The position numbers and the translations under genes were made by a program. A model generated the notes under the pieces. It saw only the letters and a list, made by a program, of their open reading frames with translations, did not search any database and was not told where the DNA came from. Shown here piece after piece: positions 1-5,633 of a DNA stretch of 6,137 nucleotides (its first letter is position 1; the number at the start of each line of letters is the position of its first letter). The stretch is taken from NCBI GenBank assembly GCA_002363695.1, contig DEWO01000054.1, positions 1 to 6,137 of the forward strand, written 5' to 3'. Source of the DNA: Prevotella sp. UBA3208 (GTDB lineage Bacteria; Bacteroidota; Bacteroidia; Bacteroidales; Bacteroidaceae).

Positions 1-750
1 AGGGGCGAACAGGCCGTTGGCAATGTATTCAAGAAACGGGTGGTTCCTATTAAGATGGAGGACTTTCGCCGTATCTTCAACCTCGACGAGATACGTGATC
101 CTCGCACAAAGCGGGTCATTACCCCGGCCATCTATACCAGCTTTAGGGAAGTACGCTCGTACATCCTCGAAGCCACTCAGATGGAACTATACGAACTCTA
201 TACGGCCAATCACTCTAATCTCTGGTTCGACTTTCAAGAAGGGCCTCGGAAGGGGCGTGGCGGCAAAGTATCGTCTGTTTTCATCTTCATCTACACAAAG
301 GAGTTTCCCAAGGAGGGTGATGGAAAGCCGTGGCAGAAGGGCGATGAACCTCTGTCGCCATTTGAGGAGTACGTGGAGCCTACAGAGCATCTGACACCAT
401 ACGAACGGCTCAAACAGAATCTGTGGTATAACCAATCAAAGGATGTCCAGGAACAAGCTTTGGAAGCCTTGCTGAGCCATTATCTGCATGACGATGAGGT
501 GAAGCACTACATGCGCCAGATTTGCCTGAAGGCTGGGCGTAGCTATGACAGTTATGTTCAGGTGATACAAGTGATCCAGGAAAAAGAGCATCAGCCAAAG
601 TTCAAGAACGGCACCGATGCCTACCGCCGGAAGAGCATTATCAACTATGCTCTGAAGGAAAACCTAAAGGAGTTTGGCTGGTCACTGGAGCCGATGGCCA
701 AAGCCCAGAAGACTCGCAAACCAACGGAACAAGACTTGTTCAACATGTAA
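1..750 (+). CDS. Replication initiation protein, Rep_3/RepB family (C-terminal part, 5' end outside window)
   Basis: The reading frame is open from the first base, so the true start lies upstream; the in-frame GTG at 40 is not needed. The visible 249 residues fit the second half of a Rep_3 (PF01051) initiator. A first winged-helix end reads VVPIKMEDFRRIFNL. The second winged-helix unit starts near ITPAIYTSFREVRSYILEATQ. It is followed by the family pattern of aromatic residues, a basic GR-rich turn (GPRKGRGGKVS) and a beta strand, VFIFIYTKE. A charged tail ends in EQDLFNM. Such proteins bind iterons and start replication of plasmids, and copies also occur inside integrated elements of Bacteroidales. 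The gene reads toward the tRNA-Ser, with repeats but no further gene between them. Family assignment rests on motif layout, not on a search. A phage or element replication protein of the same fold is the main alternative. Confidence 0.72.
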   Translation, partial: RGEQAVGNVFKKRVVPIKMEDFRRIFNLDEIRDPRTKRVITPAIYTSFREVRSYILEATQMELYELYTANHSNLWFDFQEGPRKGRGGKVSSVFIFIYTKEFPKEGDGKPWQKGDEPLSPFEEYVEPTEHLTPYERLKQNLWYNQSKDVQEQALEALLSHYLHDDEVKHYMRQICLKAGRSYDSYVQVIQVIQEKEHQPKFKNGTDAYRRKSIINYALKENLKEFGWSLEPMAKAQKTRKPTEQDLFNM

Positions 751-784
751 CAAAAAGCCATTTCTACCTAATATAATAGGGAAG

Positions 785-861
785 AAGAAGCACCCGTCAC
801 GCTCGAAAGTCGACCACTTATGGCATACTTTGAAGGTTCGAGGTCAGTTGGCGGGCTTCTT
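785..861. repeat. Imperfect long inverted repeat downstream of rep
   Basis: AAGAAG-CA-CCCG (785-796) pairs with CGGGCTTCTT (852-861) as ten base pairs with a two-base bulge. Inside it, CTCGAA (802-807) pairs with TTCGAG (837-842). The structure begins 35 bases after the rep stop codon. It could act as a transcription terminator for rep, but there is no clear T tract, so a structural or recombination role is equally possible. Confidence 0.35.
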
Positions 862-999
862 TATGCCCAATTGAGAGAGTTACAAAGCCCATTTAGGTTC
901 GTTTCCAACAGGCAAATGATGATACTTTATGATACTAACGATATGGGGTGTTGGAATGACTGGAGAGAGTGCTATATGCTTCAAAAACGCAATAAACGC

Positions 1000-1154
1000 T
1001 TGTAACAGACTGAAAATCAGTACAAATTGAAACTTTAACACTTTTAACATATCGTCTATTAAAGGTGCCCCAAAAAGTGGGTGTAAAATAACACCCAGAT
1101 TCACCAAAAGTGGGTGTAAATCTGGGTGTAAGTTTGTAACTTGCTGATTTTCAG
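1000..1154. repeat. Pair of spaced direct repeats, TTGTAAC-N3-CTGA-N3-TCAG
   Basis: TTGTAAC, three bases, then the palindrome CTGAAAATCAG occur at 1000-1020. The same layout with CTGATTTTCAG occurs at 1134-1154, exactly 134 bases later. Fifteen of 21 positions agree, and the differences fall in the two three-base spacers. Because the palindrome is symmetric, its two copies are also exact inverted repeats of each other. The right copy (GCTGATTTTCAGC, 1143-1155) lies 8 bases beyond the tRNA 3' end and could form a five-pair hairpin. Recombinase core sites are the favoured reading; a weak tRNA terminator is an alternative for the right copy, but no T run follows it. Confidence 0.5.
1073..1131. 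repeat. GGGTGTAA repeat cluster with competing hairpins
   Basis: The 15-base unit AAAAGTGGGTGTAAA occurs at 1073-1087 and 1106-1120, a spacing of 33 bases. A third partial copy, GGGTGTAA, is at 1124-1131. An opposite-strand copy, ACACCCAGATT (1091-1101), can pair either with TGGGTGT at 1078-1084 (partner 1091-1097, six-base loop) or over 11 bases with AATCTGGGTGT at 1119-1129. The arrangement suits arm-type recombinase binding sites or iteron-like sites for an initiator such as the Rep_3 protein encoded upstream. The sequence shows the repeats; the function is inferred. Confidence 0.6.
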
Positions 1155-1163
1155 CGATGTTTG

Positions 1164-1248
1164 CGGAGAGAGAGGGATTCGAACCCCCGGTACCTCTCGG
1201 TACGGTAGTTTTCAAGACTACTGTAATCGACCACTCTACCATCTCTCC
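1164..1248 (-). tRNA. tRNA-Ser (anticodon UGA)
   Basis: Read on the minus strand, the 85-base gene has a seven-pair acceptor stem GGAGAGA/TCTCTCC (1248-1242 with 1171-1165) and a discriminator G at 1164. It has a three-pair D stem (GTA/TAC) and an anticodon stem GTAGT/ACTAC around the loop CTTGAAA. The anticodon TGA lies at 1214-1212. A long variable arm, GTACC-GAGA-GGTAC, is typical of class II serine tRNAs. The T arm carries TTCGAAT. The 3' CCA is not encoded (GCA follows), so it must be added after transcription. The molecule reads UCA and, by wobble, other UCN serine codons. The T-arm and acceptor 3' half is duplicated inside mutS2. Its 3' end adjoins the repeat-rich region, as expected for an integration target. 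Confidence 0.96.
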
Positions 1249-1276
1249 AGTGCTCGTCTGCCTCGAAAAGCGGATG

Positions 1277-1308
1277 CAAAGGTAAGAGTATTTTTTGAAT
1301 CTTGCAAA
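1277..1308 (-). promoter_or_regulatory. Bacteroidota-type promoter for tRNA-Ser
   Basis: On the minus strand, a TTTG -33 element (1308-1305) is followed by 20 bases and the -7 element TACCTTTG (1284-1277). This matches the known Bacteroidota sigma factor consensus TTTG-N19-21-TAnnTTTG. Transcription would begin a few bases further on, about 20-30 bases before the mature tRNA 5' end at 1248. It is divergent from the mutS2 promoter, and their -33 elements are 15 bases apart. Confidence 0.85.
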
Positions 1309-1323
1309 TTTTTTGCGTACTTT

Positions 1324-1355
1324 TTTGCAAAAGAGAGGTAAAAATCGTACCTTTG
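1324..1355 (+). promoter_or_regulatory. Bacteroidota-type promoter for mutS2
   Basis: TTTG (1324-1327), a 20-base spacer and TACCTTTG (1348-1355) match the Bacteroidota consensus. Only four bases separate the -7 element from the mutS2 ATG at 1360. The predicted transcription start therefore falls at or within a few bases of the start codon, leaving little or no 5' leader. Confidence 0.85.
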
Positions 1356-1359
1356 CAGC

Positions 1360-3930
1360 ATGATTTATCCTAAGAACTTTGAATCGAAGATAGGATTCGA
1401 CGAAATACGACGGTTGCTGAAGGGACTGTGTCTCTCGACGCTGGGACAGGAGAAGGTAGACGAAATAGTCTTCTCGGACCAGGCTTTGGTGGTCAACGAG
1501 CAACTGGAACAGGTGCGCGAATTCCGTCGTATGCTACAAAGCACGGAGAAGCCGGAATTCAACTTCTTTTTTGACGTGCGCGAGTCAGTAGCCCGCATCC
1601 GTCTGGAGAACACACATTTGGAGGAAGAAGAGTTGTGGGACCTGCGCCGCTCGCTGGATACCATCGGGAAGATAGTCGTCTTCCTGAACCATACGGAGGA
1701 CGCGGAGAGAGAGGGATTCGAACCCCGATACTCCTACCCTGCCCTACACAGGCTGGCAGAGAACGTACTGACGTTTCCAGCCATAATACGCCGTATTGAC
1801 TCCATACTGGACAAGTTCGGCCACATCAAGGACTCGGCATCGATGGTGCTGGCGGGCATCCGTCACGACATGGAACAGACGGCGGGCTCGATTTCGCGCA
1901 CGCTGTACACCATACTGCATACGGCCCAGCGCGAAGGGCTGGTGGCTCAAGACGTTGCCCCCACATTGCGCGACGGTCGACTGATGATACCCGTGGCACC
2001 TGGGCTGAAACGTAAGATTAATGGCATCGTACACGACGAGTCGGCTACGGGTAAGACAGTATTCATCGAGCCTGCCGAGGTGGTGGAGGCTAACAACAAG
2101 GTGCGCGAGTTGGAGGCTGCCGAACGCCGCGAGATAGTGCGCATACTGACAGTTTTCTCCGACGAACTGCGTCCACATGTACAGGAAGTACTGGACTCCT
2201 ACCGCTTTCTGGCACAGATAGACCTGATACAGGCCAAGGCCAACATGGCTGAGCAGATGCAGGCCTTCGAGCCTGACGCCAAGGACGAGCCGACGATGGA
2301 CTGGATTCGCGCCATTCATCCCCTTCTGCAACGCTCGCTGGCCAAACAGGACAAGAAGGTGGTTCCGCTGGACATCATACTGACCAAGGAGAAACGGCTG
2401 CTCATCATCTCCGGCCCCAATGCGGGCGGCAAGTCGGTATGTCTGAAGACGGTCGGTCTGCTGCAATATATGTTGCAATGCGGACTCAGCATCCCCATTG
2501 GCGACCGCTCAACCGTAGGCATTTTCCACGACATCATGATAGACATCGGCGACGAGCAGTCGATAGCCGACGACCTCTCCACCTACTCCAGCCACCTGCT
2601 GAACATGAAGAACATGATGAAGCAGGCTAACGCACGGACGCTGCTGCTGATAGACGAGTTCGGAGGCGGCACGGAACCCACCATCGGCGGTGCCATTGCC
2701 GAAGCCGTGCTGAAGCAGTTCTGGAAGAAGGAGGCCTTCGGAGTCATCACCACCCACTACCAGAACCTGAAGCACTTTGCCGAGGACCATCCGGGCGTGG
2801 TCAACGGAGCCATGCTCTATGACCGCCACCAGATGCAGGCCCTATTCCAGCTCAGCATCGGTCAGCCTGGCTCGTCGTTCGCCATCGAGATAGCCCGCAA
2901 GACGGGCATACCTGACGAGGTCATCAACGACGCCTCAGAGATAGTAGGCTCAGAGTACATACAGAGCGACAAATACCTGCAAGACATTGTCCGCGACAAG
3001 CGCTACTGGGAGGGCAAGCGTCAGACCATTCACCAGCATGAGAAGTCGCTGGAGGGACACATCCAGCGCTACGAGACCAATCTGGAGGAGATAGAACGCG
3101 AACGCAAGCAGATTCTGAAGCGTGCCCAGCAGCAGGCTGACGAACTGCTGAAGGAGGCCAACCGGAAGATAGAGAACGCCATCCGCGAAATCAAGGAGGC
3201 GCAGGCCGAGAAGGAGCAGACACGTCTGATTCGTGAGGAACTGCAACAATTCCGCGAACAGGTGACCAGCGACGACCAGCAGGGTTTGATGAGCGAAGAA
3301 GACTTTGCCAAGAAGTTGCGACAGATGCAAGAGCGCAAGGCCCGCAAGGAGCAGCGCAAGGCGAAGAAGGGCGAGGAGCAGAAGGCCGTCAGCGAGAAGC
3401 TGGCCGAACGTGCCAAAGCCAACCTGAACGATGCGAACCGTCCGTTAGCGAAGGGCGACAATGTCCGCATCAAGGGCACCAGCAGCGTCGGCGAGATAGA
3501 ATCGATACAAGGCAAGCAAGCCACCGTCATCTTCGGAGGACTGCGCAGCAAGGTGAAACTGGAACAGTTGGAGAGAACAACCGCCGCCAACCCCTCCAAA
3601 GGGGCGGACTCTGCCAACAAGCACGCCCATCTGGCTATCCAGACCAGCCACATGACACGAGCCACCATGGAGGATCGTAAGCAGAACTTCCATCAGGACA
3701 TTGACGTCCGTGGAATGCGCGGTGACGAAGCGATAGACACGGTGATGCACTTCATCGACGACGCCATCCTGATAGGATTGAGCCGTGTGCGCATCCTGCA
3801 CGGTACGGGTACAGGCATCCTGCGCCAACTCATCCGTCAATACCTGCACACCGTCCCCAACGTAAAGAGTGCCAAGGACGAGCACGTACAGTTCGGAGGA
3901 GCAGGCATCACGGTGGTGGACTTGGACTAA
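1360..3930 (+). CDS. mutS2: MutS2: Smr-domain MutS-family ATPase
   Basis: This complete 856-residue protein is of the MutS2 family, cytoplasmic DNA-junction and ribosome-associated ATPases. In different bacteria they limit recombination or help split collided ribosomes. The N-terminal MutS core and lever region covers about residues 1-310. Walker A GPNAGGKS is at 352-359, Walker B LLLIDE at 428-433 and the switch histidine in TTHY at 466. A long charged coiled coil covers about 525-680. A KOW-like segment starts near K698 (KGDNVRIKG). The C-terminal Smr domain has DVRG at 782-785 and HGTGTG from H814. The start MIYPKNFESKIGFDEIR is that of Bacteroidales homologues and follows the promoter directly. 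The protein is somewhat longer than B. subtilis MutS2 (785 residues). Two likely in-frame insertions are visible: a tRNA-Ser fragment at residues 115-122 and a palindrome at about 742-749. All catalytic motifs are intact. Confidence 0.96.
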   Translation: MIYPKNFESKIGFDEIRRLLKGLCLSTLGQEKVDEIVFSDQALVVNEQLEQVREFRRMLQSTEKPEFNFFFDVRESVARIRLENTHLEEEELWDLRRSLDTIGKIVVFLNHTEDAEREGFEPRYSYPALHRLAENVLTFPAIIRRIDSILDKFGHIKDSASMVLAGIRHDMEQTAGSISRTLYTILHTAQREGLVAQDVAPTLRDGRLMIPVAPGLKRKINGIVHDESATGKTVFIEPAEVVEANNKVRELEAAERREIVRILTVFSDELRPHVQEVLDSYRFLAQIDLIQAKANMAEQMQAFEPDAKDEPTMDWIRAIHPLLQRSLAKQDKKVVPLDIILTKEKRLLIISGPNAGGKSVCLKTVGLLQYMLQCGLSIPIGDRSTVGIFHDIMIDIGDEQSIADDLSTYSSHLLNMKNMMKQANARTLLLIDEFGGGTEPTIGGAIAEAVLKQFWKKEAFGVITTHYQNLKHFAEDHPGVVNGAMLYDRHQMQALFQLSIGQPGSSFAIEIARKTGIPDEVINDASEIVGSEYIQSDKYLQDIVRDKRYWEGKRQTIHQHEKSLEGHIQRYETNLEEIERERKQILKRAQQQADELLKEANRKIENAIREIKEAQAEKEQTRLIREELQQFREQVTSDDQQGLMSEEDFAKKLRQMQERKARKEQRKAKKGEEQKAVSEKLAERAKANLNDANRPLAKGDNVRIKGTSSVGEIESIQGKQATVIFGGLRSKVKLEQLERTTAANPSKGADSANKHAHLAIQTSHMTRATMEDRKQNFHQDIDVRGMRGDEAIDTVMHFIDDAILIGLSRVRILHGTGTGILRQLIRQYLHTVPNVKSAKDEHVQFGGAGITVVDLD
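1702..1726. repeat. tRNA-Ser 3'-end fragment embedded in mutS2
   Basis: These 25 bases are identical to 1163-1187, in the same orientation. They cover the base after the discriminator, the discriminator, the whole 3' acceptor strand, the T loop and most of the T stem of the tRNA-Ser gene. In mutS2 they are read on the opposite strand from the tRNA, as codons 115-122 (AEREGFEP) plus one base. Identity stops at 1188 versus 1727. The next bases could be a decayed variable arm (GGTA-GGAG-TATC on the minus strand), but that part also codes for a probably native YSYP and is weak evidence. Confidence 0.9.
3584..3607. repeat. G+C-rich palindrome in the mutS2 linker
   Basis: CCCCT (3591-3595) and AGGGG (3600-3604) form a perfect five-pair stem around CCAA. 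The outer bases CCG (3584-3586) and CGG (3605-3607) can extend it with a bulge. It encodes ANPSKGA in the low-complexity linker between the KOW-like and Smr domains. Short C/G-rich palindromes of this look are scattered in Bacteroidota genomes, sometimes inside genes. Membership of such a family is inferred. Confidence 0.4.
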
Positions 3931-3976
3931 GCGATAACCCCAAAAAGAACATGAAGAAACTATAAACATTAAACCT

Positions 3977-5623
3977 ATGAACACAAAGACGATTACGAGC
4001 ATGGTTCTTGCCGCAGCATGTGGCACATTACTCACCGCTTGCAGCCATCGGGCTGAAACAACGGCACAAGCCAGTTTGAAGACTGTCGGCAATCCCTACC
4101 TGCCCCTTTGGGAGCACATTCCTGACGGCGAGCCATACGTCTTCGAAGACCCTGATCAGCCAGGCAAACAACGTGTCTACATCTATGGTTCACACGACAC
4201 CCGCATTACCGACTATTGCGGACGCGAACAGGTGGTATGGTCTGCTTCGGTAGACTCGCTGAACCTATGGCGTTACGACGGCGAGATACTACGCGTGGAC
4301 AAGAATGCCAAGGGTGAGCCTTTCGATACTGCCAAGACCGCCGATGTGCTGTTTGCACCTGACGTAACGATGGTACAGGGAGCCGACGGCAAGAAGACAT
4401 ACTATCTCTTCCCCAACGACCAGACAGGCTATCGCAACGGGCTGATAGCCAAGAGTTCACGCCCCGACGGTCCCTTCGAGGTATGCAACTGGCAGAAGGA
4501 TAATCCCAATCAAGTAGACGGCGTATTAGGCTTTGACCCTGCCGTGTTTGTGGACGACGACGGACGTGTCTATGGCTACTGGGGCTTCGGCGAGTCCAAC
4601 GGTGCCGAGCTTGACCCCGCCACAATGGCAACTGTCAAGCCGGGTACCCAAGTGGTCAGCCACATGATACCTGGATACAAGGAGCCCGGCGTGTTCCGTT
4701 TCTTCGAGGCGTCCAGCATCCGTAAAATCAAGGACAAGTACGTGTTCATCTATAGCCGCTTCACGGAGGAGGGCGAGTTCGGATTGCCCACCACCAACTA
4801 TACGCTGGCCTACGCCTATGGCGACCATCCCCTGGGTCCCTGGACCTATGGCGGCACCATCATTGACGGACGTGCCCGCGAAATAGACGCCAAGGGCGAC
4901 ACCATTGCCTCGGCCAACGTATCGGGTAATACTCACGGCAGCATCTGCGAGATTAACGGCCAGTGGTACGTGTTCTATCATCGCCAGTCGGGCCTCAACG
5001 AGTTTGCCCGTCAGGCCATGGTGGCCCCCATTACCGTCAAGGTAGAGGAAGGAGCAGGCGGCAAGGTAGAAATTTCCGAGGGAGCATACACCTCCGAGGG
5101 CTTTGCCCTTAACGGCCTTGACCCGTCGGAGCGTCATTCGGCAGGTATTGCCTGCTGGTACACAGGTCCCAAGGTGGCAGTACACGAGTGGCCAAACAAC
5201 ACATTCTACGGTTCGTACGTAGAAGCCGGCTACGGTACTGACGACAAGTTTGCCGCCCCCTACGACATCCGCAATAACACCAATGCCGTTGTCAACAATA
5301 CCGACGGCTCCATTGTAGGCTACAAATACTTTAATTTTGACCAGACCAAGGGACGTAATGATGTGGAGTTAGTGCTACGCCTGACGCCTGAGGGTCTGGA
5401 TGGTACTATCCAGGTGATGATAGACCGTCCGTGGACATCGCAAGGCGGACAGTTGCTGGGTACCATCGAACTGACAGCCAAGATGCCCAAGACCGCTACG
5501 GAGCTGACTGTCAAGCTGCCTAAGCTAAGCACGTACGACGGCAAACATGCGCTGTTCTTTGTCTTCTCATCGTCGACCAAGGAGAAATCGCTGTGTACCC
5601 TACACGACCTGTTGTTCCGCTAA
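3977..5623 (+). CDS. GH43-type glycoside hydrolase lipoprotein with C-terminal CBM6-like domain
   Basis: This complete 548-residue protein probably removes arabinose or xylose units from plant hemicellulose or pectin, the usual GH43 activities; the substrate cannot be read from sequence. A lipoprotein signal peptide ends in the lipobox LTAC with C22 as the lipidated residue, so it is membrane-anchored. The catalytic five-bladed propeller spans about residues 38-375. The likely general base is D50 (PDGEPYVF), the pKa-tuning aspartate D187 (GFDPAVF) and the general acid E244 (FFEASSIRK). HGSICEINGQWYVFYHR further on is a typical propeller strand. From about residue 385 a beta-rich region with GSYVEAGYGTDD resembles a CBM6-like carbohydrate-binding domain; this part is less certain. 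The gene begins 46 bases after mutS2 on the same strand with no promoter in the gap, so read-through is likely. No SusC/SusD genes are in view. Confidence 0.87.
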   Translation: MNTKTITSMVLAAACGTLLTACSHRAETTAQASLKTVGNPYLPLWEHIPDGEPYVFEDPDQPGKQRVYIYGSHDTRITDYCGREQVVWSASVDSLNLWRYDGEILRVDKNAKGEPFDTAKTADVLFAPDVTMVQGADGKKTYYLFPNDQTGYRNGLIAKSSRPDGPFEVCNWQKDNPNQVDGVLGFDPAVFVDDDGRVYGYWGFGESNGAELDPATMATVKPGTQVVSHMIPGYKEPGVFRFFEASSIRKIKDKYVFIYSRFTEEGEFGLPTTNYTLAYAYGDHPLGPWTYGGTIIDGRAREIDAKGDTIASANVSGNTHGSICEINGQWYVFYHRQSGLNEFARQAMVAPITVKVEEGAGGKVEISEGAYTSEGFALNGLDPSERHSAGIACWYTGPKVAVHEWPNNTFYGSYVEAGYGTDDKFAAPYDIRNNTNAVVNNTDGSIVGYKYFNFDQTKGRNDVELVLRLTPEGLDGTIQVMIDRPWTSQGGQLLGTIELTAKMPKTATELTVKLPKLSTYDGKHALFFVFSSSTKEKSLCTLHDLLFR

Positions 5624-5633
5624 AAGGCAGCGA

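Larger units (their letters stand above)
751..1163. other. Gene-free, repeat-rich region between rep and tRNA-Ser; probable end of an integrated element
   Basis: No convincing gene is visible in these 413 bases. The longest plus-strand frame (820-1005, 61 codons) has no ribosome binding site and no recognisable domain. The minus-strand frame crossing here runs through the tRNA. The region is A+T-richer than mutS2. It contains an imperfect hairpin (785-861), an 8-bp inverted repeat TTCCAACA/TGTTGGAA (903-910 and 949-956), a 21-base spaced direct repeat (1000-1020 and 1134-1154) and a cluster of GGGTGTAA repeats (1079-1131). It ends at the tRNA 3' end. Repeats beside a tRNA 3' end are what recombinase core and arm sites look like in integrated elements. 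That role is inferred, since no integrase gene is in view. Confidence 0.45.

Noticed and set aside
820..1005. A 61-codon plus-strand frame between rep and tRNA-Ser
   Set aside because: It has no ribosome binding site, promoter or recognised motif, and it lies in repeat-rich DNA. Its end overlaps the TTGTAAC repeat unit.
1073..1131. Possible CRISPR array
   Set aside because: There are only two full repeats and one partial one, with unequal spacing (33 and 12 bases) and no cas genes. This does not fit an array.
1129..1136. TAAGTTTG, a match to the Bacteroidota -7 element on the plus strand
   Set aside because: No TTTG lies at the right distance upstream, and the only thing downstream is the antisense strand of the tRNA. 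It is best explained as part of the GGGTGTAA repeats.
880..1503. A 207-codon minus-strand frame crossing tRNA-Ser and the mutS2 start
   Set aside because: It reads straight through the tRNA gene, both promoters and antisense mutS2. Its sequence looks like a translated tRNA and has no domain.
1744..2478. A 244-codon minus-strand frame inside mutS2
   Set aside because: It is antisense to the well-supported MutS2 ATPase coding region and arises from its codon bias.
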